IMG/VR virus record: IMGVR_UViG_3300028388_003023
Span: 1 to 22,064 of that record
From: a virus
Reading direction: 5' to 3' (one strand)
Length of the DNA: 22,064 nt
The position numbers and the translations under genes were made by a program. Within the stretch, counting starts at the first letter, position 1; every line of letters begins with the position of its first letter. The notes below the pieces were generated by a model that was not told where the DNA came from, searched no databases, and saw nothing but the letters and a program-made list of their open reading frames with translations. Shown here piece after piece: positions 7,505-13,704 of this stretch.

Positions 7505-7663
7505 ATGACAGCTAAAAACGACATCACTGGCGACACACTTAAATCGAAAGTCAGTAATAAAAAATACGATGAAGGATGGGATAGGATCTTCGGCAAGAAG
7601 AAAAAGAAAGAAGAAAGGCCAGTGCATCCTGCTGAAACTCGATATCCTCATTTGAAAGAATGA
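7505..7663 (+). CDS. Conserved small phage protein (52 residues)
   Basis: The product is MTAKNDITGDTLKSKVSNKKYDEGWDRIFGKKKKKEE.... The DITGD...YDEGWDRIFGKK block is one I recognise from many marine and T4-like phages, where it has no known function. It is hydrophilic with a lysine run and an alkaline tail (HPAETRYPHL). AAAGGTG precedes the start, and the stop overlaps the glutaredoxin start (ATGA). Confidence 0.8.
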   Translation: MTAKNDITGDTLKSKVSNKKYDEGWDRIFGKKKKKEERPVHPAETRYPHLKE

Positions 7664-7893
7664 TTACGATATACGGAACTCGTGGATGCGGCTTTTGTAA
7701 AACAGCAGTTGAAAAATGTCGCAAGAATAGATTAAAATATGAATACAAAGATGCTTCGATAGTTAAATATTATAAAGAACTTCAAGCGTTCGGTGTAGAT
7801 ACTCGATCTATGCCTCACGTGTTCGTTAACGAGCAGTACTTAGGAAGCTATCATAATCTCATAGAGTATATTCAAAAGACGAGGATTAAGTAG
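7660..7893 (+). CDS. grx: Glutaredoxin
   Basis: A 77-residue stand-alone glutaredoxin: MITIYGTRGCGFCK with active-site CGFC (10-13), cis-Pro segment SMPHVFVNEQYLGSY (48-62), ending in the usual amphipathic helix. It donates electrons from glutathione to targets such as NrdA. It is the second glutaredoxin in the window; the first is fused to NrdB. It is translated by coupling to the preceding 52-residue gene and followed directly by the next gene. Confidence 0.92.
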   Translation: MITIYGTRGCGFCKTAVEKCRKNRLKYEYKDASIVKYYKELQAFGVDTRSMPHVFVNEQYLGSYHNLIEYIQKTRIK

Positions 7894-8154
7894 ATGCAAT
7901 GGCCAGAATCAGAACATTGGAATGGTGGCGTCAAAAAATCGTTTCAGTTTGATAACGGCTATGGCGCATCATTGGTTTGCTGCCCAGGATCCTACGGATA
8001 TGAAGAAAACCTTTGGGAATTAGCTGTTATTAAGAACGGCAATCTTTGTTATGATACTCCGATCACAGATGATGTTATCGGTTATTTGAATGACCCAGAA
8101 GCAGACGAAATTTTAGAAAGGATTGCACGACTACCTCCACTCGCCGTGCATTAA
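7894..8154 (+). CDS. Conserved phage protein (86 residues), unknown
   Basis: It begins directly after the glutaredoxin stop. The segment FDNGYGASLVCCPGSYGYEENLWELAVIKNGNLCYDTPITDDVIGYL resembles an uncharacterised family found in T4-like and marine phages. No catalytic motif or membrane helix is seen. Soluble and acidic. Confidence 0.75.
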   Translation: MQWPESEHWNGGVKKSFQFDNGYGASLVCCPGSYGYEENLWELAVIKNGNLCYDTPITDDVIGYLNDPEADEILERIARLPPLAVH

Positions 8155-8181
8155 ATCACTGAGAATAAAAAGGAGAATACA

Positions 8182-8328
8182 GTGGCTAAAATGAAAAATG
8201 ATCCTTTAAAGCTTCGACATGAACCTATTGTTAAGGGAACATGTCAAGGTAGGGGATTAACTAAAACTTCATCTATGAATAAACATAAAAGACGCAGTTA
8301 TAAAAAATATAGGGGGCAAGGCAAGTAA
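8182..8328 (+). CDS. Small basic phage protein (48 residues), GTG start
   Basis: It has a GTG start with AGGAG at 8171-8175. The product is strongly basic (MAKMKNDPLKLRHEPIVKGT, then GLTKTSSMNKHKRRSYKKYRGQGK). The C-terminal SMNKHKRRSYKKYRGQG block is one I recognise from small phage proteins encoded next to nucleases. It likely binds nucleic acid or is a scaffold peptide, but this is not shown. The stop overlaps the nuclease start (TAATG). Confidence 0.75.
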   Translation: MAKMKNDPLKLRHEPIVKGTCQGRGLTKTSSMNKHKRRSYKKYRGQGK

Positions 8329-8816
8329 TGTACGAGTACAGAGCAAAAATTAACAGAGTAGTCGACGGTGACACTGTTGATGTAGATATCGATCTTGGTT
8401 TTGGTATAGTATTATCAGACGAACGAGTTCGTATCATGGGCATTGACACTCCGGAATCTCGTACTCGCGATAAGGTTGAAAAGGTGTTTGGTCTTGCTTC
8501 GAAAGCGAGATTGAAGTCTTTACTAGGCAAGACTGCGGTTTTAAAAACTCAGGTCGCTAAAGACGGTGAAGATATGAAAGGTAAGTTTGGGCGCATCTTA
8601 GGCGATTTCGATGTCTATGATGCAAACAAAGACGCTTGGAGACCAGCAACTGATGTTTTAATTGAAGAAGGTCACGCTGTTGCTTATTTCGGGGGAAGTA
8701 AGGAAGAGATTCAAGCGAAGCACATGGTCAATCGCGAGAAACTACTACGTGAAGGTGTAGTATCAAAGGAAGACTATGATAAAGCTATACTTCTTATGGA
8801 GAAGAAACAGAAGTAA
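8328..8816 (+). CDS. Staphylococcal-nuclease-like (thermonuclease) protein
   Basis: A 162-residue SNase-fold protein. Residues 9-24 (NRVVDGDTVDVDIDLG) hold the metal-binding acidic residues, DERVRIMGIDTPES holds the catalytic Arg and the Glu of the family, and KFGRILGD holds the second Arg. The IDTPES and KFGR blocks match the active-site set of SNase, so it is probably an active Ca-dependent nuclease. No signal peptide is seen, so it would act in the cytoplasm, perhaps on host DNA. It is coupled to the preceding small basic gene. Confidence 0.88.
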   Translation: MYEYRAKINRVVDGDTVDVDIDLGFGIVLSDERVRIMGIDTPESRTRDKVEKVFGLASKARLKSLLGKTAVLKTQVAKDGEDMKGKFGRILGDFDVYDANKDAWRPATDVLIEEGHAVAYFGGSKEEIQAKHMVNREKLLREGVVSKEDYDKAILLMEKKQK

Positions 8817-8820
8817 TAAC

Positions 8821-9015
8821 ATGTTTCCATTTAAGATAGCTATACTACTAAATGCTGTACTCCTCACGGGGTGCAGCATTTTTGTTATAGAGCATGAAGA
8901 AGGCAACTTACCTCATATTGAAATCAATGAAGCGCGTTACGTGTGCCCGAACGGAGACGTAGACGTAGACGTCGATCGAGACGAGATGGTATTCACCTGC
9001 AAAATAAAATTTTGA
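8821..9015 (+). CDS. Small lipoprotein
   Basis: A 64-residue protein with a short hydrophobic signal and lipobox LLTGC (14-18; Cys18 is the lipidation site). The mature part is short with a repeated acidic GDVDVDVDRDE. It would be anchored in the host envelope, in keeping with a Gram-negative host. I chose ATG 8821 over the in-frame ATG 8776, because only the former gives a clean signal peptide. It has no proline-rich tail as in Rz1-type o-spanins; it could be an exclusion or lysis factor. A terminator-like hairpin lies in its signal sequence. Confidence 0.75.
   Translation: MFPFKIAILLNAVLLTGCSIFVIEHEEGNLPHIEINEARYVCPNGDVDVDVDRDEMVFTCKIKF
8850..8883 (+). terminator. Terminator-like hairpin inside the lipoprotein ORF
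   Basis: An 11-bp stem (8850-8860 with 8871-8881, one T-G wobble) with a 10-base loop, ending in five T at 8879-8883. It looks like an intrinsic terminator for the unit ending with the nuclease, but it sits in the coding sequence of the lipoprotein. It could act as a leaky attenuator. Confidence 0.35.
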
Positions 9016-9024
9016 AAAAAATAG

Positions 9025-9053
9025 TTGACATTTTCATTTTGATTTGGTATAAT
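9025..9053 (+). promoter_or_regulatory. Sigma70-type early promoter (TTGACA-17-TATAAT)
   Basis: A perfect -35 (9025-9030) and -10 (9048-9053) with a 17-base spacer and an extended TGG before the -10. It drives the 150-residue gene at 9080. It belongs to the window's shared promoter family. Confidence 0.9.
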
Positions 9054-9079
9054 AGCAGTATATCAATGAGGAATCGATT

Positions 9080-9532
9080 ATGTTCAAACCTTTGCTTACT
9101 CCATATCAGATGCTAGAACTGGGTGTCTTCGATGGAGATTACTTTAGCGGGGATTTCAGTGACTTTGATTTTTCCCCCACAGTGTCTACTTCAAATCTCT
9201 TTATGGAAGGCGCTTCACAGCCAAAAGAGGTATGGCTAGAAAAGGGCTGGATCACTGAAGAAGACCCATACGGTTGGTTCCAATGGTATACTCGTTACTA
9301 TCACGGACGTCGCATTCCAGAGCTCGATAATTGGCAGATTGGCCGATACAATTCTTTTACTGCTCGGCATGGAGCTCAGGTACGCAAGAACGGCAACGGC
9401 GACTTGTCTAAGCGAATGAAGCAACGACAAGCTCTCCTTCACTGGGGTGCCGATCCTATTCCAGATCTTGATATGTTGCCTGAAGAAAAGATCAATTTTC
9501 TATTCGTCAAAAAACAGTTGACAGATACATAA
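9080..9532 (+). CDS. Conserved phage protein (150 residues), unknown
   Basis: The product starts MFKPLLTPYQMLELGVFDGDYF, with a conserved core EDPYGWFQWYTRYYHGRRIPELDNWQIGRYNSFTARHGAQVRKN and RMKQRQALLHWGADPIP. I recognise this layout (tyrosine- and tryptophan-rich core, then RQALL.W..DP) from phage and some bacterial proteins with no known function. The basic residues in the core would suit nucleic acid binding. It is soluble. It is first in a unit with its own promoter, and its 3' end contains the next promoter. Confidence 0.8.
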   Translation: MFKPLLTPYQMLELGVFDGDYFSGDFSDFDFSPTVSTSNLFMEGASQPKEVWLEKGWITEEDPYGWFQWYTRYYHGRRIPELDNWQIGRYNSFTARHGAQVRKNGNGDLSKRMKQRQALLHWGADPIPDLDMLPEEKINFLFVKKQLTDT

Positions 9533-9546
9533 TACTATGTTATAAT
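9518..9546 (+). promoter_or_regulatory. Sigma70-type early promoter within the end of the preceding gene
   Basis: AAAACAG followed by TTGACA (9518-9523), 17 bases, TATAAT (9541-9546). It overlaps the final codons of the gene at 9080 and drives the one at 9598. Confidence 0.88.
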
Positions 9547-9597
9547 GATTCATGTAATGAACATTCGTCCATCAAATGTAATATAGATGATACAATT

Positions 9598-10035
9598 ATG
9601 ACTATGCATATCTTGAGAGGTACACCCGGCCTCAACACTAAAAAAACAAAAGCTAAACTTACTAAAACGAAACTTGAGCAGCTTAAAACAGAATGGCGTG
9701 CTCACAATAAGCGAATGAAGCAATCAGGTAATCATGACCTACGCTATTCTAGTCTAGACGACTATATTAAGTATTGTTACGGAAACACGAAATTCAAAAA
9801 GGAGTTTAAAGAATATGCGCCGCCGTCCACACCATCGTATCGCGAGACACAACAGTACCCTTCAGCAAGCATCTCGCCGTCGCGAGCAGATGCGCTTGCG
9901 GGAGCAACAGCAAGAAAAGAACCTCAGCGATACACAGGAACCCTCGTCAAAGGAATAAGCACAATGCATAAAAGTAACGCTGTGCCGATTATTGATGAGC
10001 GAGAAGCTAAAGAACATGCTGCTATGCGCCGCTGA
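9598..10035 (+). CDS. Conserved phage protein (145 residues), unknown
   Basis: The product starts MTMHILRGTPGLNTKKTKAKLTK, a lysine-rich N-terminus, and ends TGTLVKGISTMHKSNAVPIIDEREAKEHAAMRR. The MHILRGTPGLNT start and the KGI.TMHKSNAVP...A..RR end match an uncharacterised family of marine and T4-like phages, so the reading frame is secure. The true start may be ATG 9604 rather than 9598. The middle (residues 75-110) is low-complexity and rich in P, S, A. Basic, perhaps DNA-associated. Confidence 0.8.
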   Translation: MTMHILRGTPGLNTKKTKAKLTKTKLEQLKTEWRAHNKRMKQSGNHDLRYSSLDDYIKYCYGNTKFKKEFKEYAPPSTPSYRETQQYPSASISPSRADALAGATARKEPQRYTGTLVKGISTMHKSNAVPIIDEREAKEHAAMRR

Positions 10036-10072
10036 TTCTGTAACACTTTGATACAAAAAACAATCCCTTTAG

Positions 10073-10112
10073 AATCAATAACTTATGATTTTCCACACAT
10101 AAGTTATTGATT
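10073..10112. repeat. 15-bp perfect inverted repeat with DnaA-box-like loop
   Basis: The arms 10073-10087 and 10098-10112 are perfect complements; the 10-base loop is ATTTTCCACA. The loop region contains TTTTCCACA, one mismatch from the DnaA box TTATCCACA. There is no direct T-run, and the AT-rich arms do not make a typical terminator. It lies in the 167-base gap between genes, upstream of the next promoter. It could be a terminator, an operator or an origin element. Confidence 0.7.
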
Positions 10113-10141
10113 TCGTTGACAAAACTTTTTTCAAAAAACAG

Positions 10142-10170
10142 TTGACATTTGCTTTGAAGCCGTATATAAT
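10142..10170 (+). promoter_or_regulatory. Sigma70-type early promoter
   Basis: TTGACA (10142-10147), 17 bases, TATAAT (10165-10170). A second TTGACA 26 bases upstream (10116-10121) has no matched -10. It drives the gene at 10203. Confidence 0.9.
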
Positions 10171-10202
10171 GGTTCCATCAAATGAAAGCAGGAATGAAAA
10201 AT

Positions 10203-10478
10203 ATGATCTCCATCGAAAACACCACCAGGTCTTACTCTGGTCGCCGCGGCTGTATGTGTGGCTGCAACGGTACTTACAACGAAAGCGTTCGAGCTCGCAA
10301 AATGGCGATCACTCAGTTGATGAAGAACTCTGAAGTTCGTATGAACGTTTGGGAAAGGAATGACGGATCGATCGACGGTTGCATCTTTGTTGATACTGAC
10401 ACTCGTAGTCGAGTATTGTACTTGAATGCTCGTGGAGTTAACGAAGCCCGTGCTATGGGAATCAAGGAGGAAGTATAA
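10203..10478 (+). CDS. Small phage protein with CMCGC cysteine cluster
   Basis: A 91-residue protein (MISIENTTRSYSGRRGCMCGCNGTYNE...). The CMCGC cluster at 17-21 could bind a metal; a short C-x-C-x-C without partner cysteines is unlike a standard zinc finger. I place the start at 10203, because AGCAGGA at 10187-10193 is correctly spaced to it, while the in-frame ATG at 10182 lies within about 12 bases of the -10 and would leave almost no leader. It overlaps the next gene (TAATG). Confidence 0.75.
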   Translation: MISIENTTRSYSGRRGCMCGCNGTYNESVRARKMAITQLMKNSEVRMNVWERNDGSIDGCIFVDTDTRSRVLYLNARGVNEARAMGIKEEV

Positions 10479-10654
10479 TGTCAGAAGTAAAATGGTACGC
10501 TCGTGGTGAAATGGGCGAGTACGTTCTAGAAGTGGTTGAAGCGATGATCAACGAGTCTATCAACATGGACGCCTTCATTTCCTCCCTCAGCTTTGTGGGA
10601 CTAAGTGAACAGGATATCATGGACGTCTACGCATCAGAAGTTCTAGGAGTGTGA
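10478..10654 (+). CDS. Small phage protein (58 residues), unknown
   Basis: The product is MSEVKWYARGEMGEYVLEVVEAMINESINMDAFISSLSFVGLSEQDIMDVYASEVLGV, acidic, with no recognised domain. AAGGAGG at 10464-10470 precedes the ATG, and the start overlaps the previous stop. Two bases separate it from the next gene, so it is part of one early transcript. Confidence 0.72.
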   Translation: MSEVKWYARGEMGEYVLEVVEAMINESINMDAFISSLSFVGLSEQDIMDVYASEVLGV

Positions 10655-10655
10655 C

Positions 10656-10862
10656 ATGAGCGAGTTGAGAAACACCATCAACAAGCGAATGGATGTCCTC
10701 CAAGCTTGGATGGAAGCTAACTATCATCTTAAGCGCCCAGAAGTTGTGATTGAGCACATTGAAACGATCAGTAAGCTCTGGTCTGTATTAAGTGAAGAAG
10801 ACCGTGACTACATTCAGTGTGCTCGTCACGCTATTGAAGAAAAAATGGAATGGGTACTATGA
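10656..10862 (+). CDS. Small helical phage protein (68 residues), unknown
   Basis: The product is rich in helix-forming residues (MSELRNTINKRMDVLQAWME.., HIETISKLWSVLSEEDRDYIQCARHAIEEKMEW). AGGAG at 10645-10649 precedes the start. The stop overlaps the next ATG (ATGA). No domain is recognised. Confidence 0.7.
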   Translation: MSELRNTINKRMDVLQAWMEANYHLKRPEVVIEHIETISKLWSVLSEEDRDYIQCARHAIEEKMEWVL

Positions 10863-11134
10863 CTGAATTTACAGAAGCAGTTGAAAAGCGGCGCTTGATG
10901 ATTGAAGCAGAAGAGTGGGCTAAACTCGTAGAAAACATGCATTGCCACGGACTAACGAGCATGTGGTATGAAACTCCGGAATCTCTCGAGATTTCTAAAG
11001 GAAAGATGGTGACTGATATTACGTACAACGACGGTCACATTGAGCGAACTATCGGTGGTAAACTAGTGTACACGTTTGGTGAACCTTTGAAGGGAGAAGA
11101 GCTACTCGACAAGTATGTAAAAGTCGGAAGATAA
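10859..11134 (+). CDS. Phage protein (91 residues), unknown
   Basis: I chose ATG 10859, coupled to the previous stop by ATGA, over the in-frame ATG 10850. The product has an N-terminal helix (TEFTEAVEKRRLMIEAEEWAKLVENMHCHG) then beta-rich sequence (KMVTDITYNDGHIERTIGGKLVYTFGEP), a layout often seen in small phage proteins. No catalytic motif is seen. Confidence 0.7.
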   Translation: MTEFTEAVEKRRLMIEAEEWAKLVENMHCHGLTSMWYETPESLEISKGKMVTDITYNDGHIERTIGGKLVYTFGEPLKGEELLDKYVKVGR

Positions 11135-11137
11135 GTT

Positions 11138-11746
11138 ATGCATAATCGTAATATCCCGCCTCTTTCTTACGTTTTAATCGTTGTTGTTCTTTTACTTGCG
11201 GTTTGGAAGATTCCTCCTTGGGAGCTTTTATTCGATAACGAAGAGACTGTAAGCGCAAATGAAAGCGTATCACCTCATCCTCCCGTTATCATGGAAGCAC
11301 TCGAAAAAGAACTTATTACGTTAGAAGAACAAGATGAAATCGAATGTATGGCAATCAACACATATCATGAAGCTCGGGATCAATCCGTCGCCGGTCAGCT
11401 TGCTGTCATGCACGTCGTTCTTAATCGTGTAGCGAGTCCTAAGTTTCCAGATAGCATATGTGGTGTTGTTACTCAAGGACCTACATACGTGAATTGGTTA
11501 GGTAATACCTGGCCTGTTCGAGATCAGTGTCAGTTCAGTTGGTATTGTGATGGAATGAGTGATACCGCTGAAGATGTTGAGTCGTACAAAAAGATTAAGA
11601 AACTTGCTGATCAAGTAGTTACTACTGAAACTTTTGACATTACTGAAGGCAGCACTTACTACCACGCCGACTATGTAAAACCGAATTGGCGAAAGCAGTT
11701 TCGTCGAGTCGTAAAGATCGATACCCATATTTTTTACGCTCCTTAA
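11138..11746 (+). CDS. SleB/CwlJ-type cell-wall hydrolase with N-terminal anchor (putative endolysin)
   Basis: A 202-residue protein. Residues 9-24 form one hydrophobic helix with no cleavage site, followed by an acidic linker and the Hydrolase_2 domain from about 66: CMAINTYHEARDQSVAGQLAVMHVVLNRV (E78 is the likely catalytic Glu) and CQFSWYCDG. This family hydrolyses peptidoglycan glycan strands. The membrane helix suggests a signal-arrest-release (SAR) type endolysin, exported without a holin channel and then released. No holin or spanin gene is adjacent. Several cysteines (70, 108 region, 131, 136 region) could mediate the disulfide control known for some SAR endolysins. It ends just before the late promoter at 11750. 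Confidence 0.85.
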   Translation: MHNRNIPPLSYVLIVVVLLLAVWKIPPWELLFDNEETVSANESVSPHPPVIMEALEKELITLEEQDEIECMAINTYHEARDQSVAGQLAVMHVVLNRVASPKFPDSICGVVTQGPTYVNWLGNTWPVRDQCQFSWYCDGMSDTAEDVESYKKIKKLADQVVTTETFDITEGSTYYHADYVKPNWRKQFRRVVKIDTHIFYAP

Positions 11747-11749
11747 GAC

Positions 11750-11757
11750 TATAAATA
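11750..11757 (+). promoter_or_regulatory. T4-type late promoter (TATAAATA)
   Basis: An exact octamer in the gap after the hydrolase gene. By T4 geometry transcription would start near 11763, inside the 5' arm of the hairpin at 11756-11783. It drives the resolvase and, through ATGA coupling, sdhB. Confidence 0.8.
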
Positions 11758-11783
11758 CCTCTATTACGTGATTAATAGAGGTA
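11756..11783 (+). promoter_or_regulatory. RBS-sequestering hairpin for the resolvase gene
   Basis: A perfect 11-bp stem (11756-11766 with 11773-11783) around a CGTGAT loop. The Shine-Dalgarno AGAGG (11777-11781) for ATG 11788 is in the 3' arm, so it would be hidden in transcripts from upstream promoters. A late transcript starting near 11763 would keep only about four base pairs and expose the site. The same design is known for T4 gene 49 (endonuclease VII) and lysozyme. Confidence 0.75.
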
Positions 11784-11787
11784 TATC

Positions 11788-12342
11788 ATGGTCATTGCAG
11801 GTGTGGACTATAGCTTGACTAGTCCTGCGATTTGTGTTCATGCTGGAAAAGAGTGGAGCTACGACAATTGTAGGTTTTATTATCTAGTAAACAAAGAAAA
11901 GCATTTAGAAGTAGAGGATGAGAGATATGTTCCAACACTATATCCCAACTATTCAGAAGACGTTGATCGATTTCACTTATTGTCTGAATGGACAGTGGGA
12001 AATATACTTAGTGATTCCGCTGATCTTGTTGCTCTAGAAGGATACGCTTTCGGAGCAGTGGGTCGAGTTTTTCAGATCGCCGAGAACGGCGGCTTGCTTA
12101 AATATAAGCTGTGGGAACAAGAAATTCCGGTTTCAAACTATCCTCCTACGATGATTAAGAAGTTTGCTACCGGTAAAGGTAATGCAAATAAAGAAATGAT
12201 GATAGAATCATTTGAGAGTGAGACTGGAGTAGACATTCGAGAGAAATGCGGAGTAACAAACAAACAATGGAATCCTATTAGTGATATCGTTGATGCTTAT
12301 TATATTGCTAAGTATGGTTTTTATCAGGAATTGGAAAAATGA
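11788..12342 (+). CDS. RuvC-like Holliday junction resolvase
   Basis: A 184-residue RNase H-fold nuclease. Acidic residues fit the RuvC set: D7 in AGVDYSLTSPAI, E84 in VALEGYAFG, and D166/D169 in SDIVDAYYIAKYG. The segment RVFQIAENGGLLKYKLWE and the PP.MIKKFATGKGNANKEMM region are typical of phage members. It would cut branched DNA before packaging, the job of T4 gp49, here by an unrelated fold. Its mRNA hairpin and late promoter suggest late expression. The stop overlaps sdhB (ATGA). Confidence 0.88.
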   Translation: MVIAGVDYSLTSPAICVHAGKEWSYDNCRFYYLVNKEKHLEVEDERYVPTLYPNYSEDVDRFHLLSEWTVGNILSDSADLVALEGYAFGAVGRVFQIAENGGLLKYKLWEQEIPVSNYPPTMIKKFATGKGNANKEMMIESFESETGVDIREKCGVTNKQWNPISDIVDAYYIAKYGFYQELEK

Positions 12343-13046
12343 AATATACTATTTCAATTTATAGATACAACCCAGACACAGACGACGCACCTTACATGAA
12401 AGACTATGACTTCGAAATATCCGAAGGGTCTGACATGATGGTGCTCGACGTGTTGATTGCGCTAAAAGAGCAAGACTCTCAACTAACTTTTAGGCGCTCA
12501 TGTCGCGAAGGCGTCTGCGGTTCTGATGGCATGAACATCAACGGGACGAATGGTTTAGCGTGTGTGACACCAGTCTCGTCACTTAAAGGAAATAAGATTA
12601 AGATTCGACCTTTACCGGGAATGCCTGTAATTCGAGATCTTGTTGTTGATATGAGCCAGTTCTACGCAGCTTACGAAAAAGTTCAACCATATCTTATTAA
12701 CAATGAACCGACTGGCGGTATTGAAAGATTACAGAGTCCAGAAGATAGGGCCAAGCTTGATGGTTTGTATGAATGTATTATGTGTGCATGCTGCTCTACA
12801 GCCTGCCCAAGCTTCTGGTGGAATCCTGACAAGTTTTTAGGACCTCAAGCAAACTTAGCTGCAGCTAGATTTTTACTCGATAGCCGAGATAAAGGAACAG
12901 AAGAAAGACTTGCAAAGCTTGATGATCCATTTAGTGTATTCCGCTGCCATGGTATTATGAACTGTGTAAGCGTGTGTCCTAAAGGATTAAATCCCACTAG
13001 AGCTATAGGACATATTAAACACATGCTACTTGAAAGAGGATTATAA
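12339..13046 (+). CDS. sdhB: Succinate dehydrogenase iron-sulfur subunit
   Basis: A 235-residue, complete protein, close to E. coli SdhB (238) along its length (SIYRYNPDTDDAPYMKDY at 6-23, RPLPGMPVIRDLVVDM at 90-105, SVCPKGLNPTRAIGHIK at 211-227). All cluster ligands are present: 2Fe-2S by C55, C60, D63, C75; 4Fe-4S by C146, C149, C152, C213; 3Fe-4S by C156, C203, C209. It passes electrons from SdhA to ubiquinone in SdhC/D, but no sdhA, C or D gene is in the window, so it would have to join host subunits. It is coupled to the resolvase. The CGSDGMNINGT form is gamma/betaproteobacterial rather than alphaproteobacterial (usually CGSC). This is very unusual for a phage. Confidence 0.95.
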   Translation: MKYTISIYRYNPDTDDAPYMKDYDFEISEGSDMMVLDVLIALKEQDSQLTFRRSCREGVCGSDGMNINGTNGLACVTPVSSLKGNKIKIRPLPGMPVIRDLVVDMSQFYAAYEKVQPYLINNEPTGGIERLQSPEDRAKLDGLYECIMCACCSTACPSFWWNPDKFLGPQANLAAARFLLDSRDKGTEERLAKLDDPFSVFRCHGIMNCVSVCPKGLNPTRAIGHIKHMLLERGL

Positions 13047-13047
13047 A

Positions 13048-13704
13048 ATGATAGTAATATTTAACGGTCCGCCCGGATCTGGAAAAGATGAAGCAGCGTC
13101 ATACTACAAAGAAAACTTTGGTTTTGGAAATCTAAGTTTTAAGTATCAATTGTTCAAAGAAACTATTGCGCACTTTGGCGTTGATCGTGATTGGTTTATG
13201 GAAGGATATGAAGATCGTTCTTCTAAAGAGCGAAAGGAAGTTGTACTCGGTGATCGTTCTCGCCGAGAAGCTTTGATTCACGTTTCCGAAGATATCATCA
13301 AACCTACTAAAGGTAAAGCTTACTTCGGTGAGCAGGTTGCTGCCGAGATCGAAGATAACAATCATTACGCGATTGCTGACGGCGGGTTTGTCGAAGAGCT
13401 ACAACCTCTAATCGAAAGAGTAGGTGCTGAGAACATCTTTCTTGTTCAACTTACTCGCGACGGACATGACTATTCTTCTGATTCCCGTCGGTACTTCAAC
13501 GGAATACTTTTTAAAGAGTACACTATTAATGGCGCAACAGCTATCGATAAACAATACGTTCTTCCGGAAGAACTGAACATTCGTACATATCGTATACATA
13601 ATAATGGATCAATTCGAAACTTTCATTCTGCATTAACTGACATTTACAATGGGCTTAATCATGAACTCTATCTTAAACAAGCTGCAAGGGATGCCGACTC
13701 CTAA
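13048..13704 (+). CDS. P-loop dNMP kinase-like protein
   Basis: A 218-residue protein with Walker A GPPGSGKDEA (7-16), then LSFKYQLFKETI and SRREALIHVSEDIIKP, which resemble T4 gene 1 (deoxynucleoside monophosphate kinase) relatives. It would phosphorylate dNMPs to dNDPs during phage DNA synthesis and so complement the RNR. I chose ATG 13048 (AAAGAGGA at 13033-13040) over the in-frame TTG 13030, which lies in sdhB. The C-terminus overlaps the next gene if that gene's first ATG is used. Confidence 0.75.
   Translation: MIVIFNGPPGSGKDEAASYYKENFGFGNLSFKYQLFKETIAHFGVDRDWFMEGYEDRSSKERKEVVLGDRSRREALIHVSEDIIKPTKGKAYFGEQVAAEIEDNNHYAIADGGFVEELQPLIERVGAENIFLVQLTRDGHDYSSDSRRYFNGILFKEYTINGATAIDKQYVLPEELNIRTYRIHNNGSIRNFHSALTDIYNGLNHELYLKQAARDADS

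Noticed and set aside
9862-10056. CRISPR-like or tRNA features in the window
   Set aside because: I looked for regularly spaced repeats and for tRNA cloverleaves with conserved TTCGA-type arms throughout and found none I could support.
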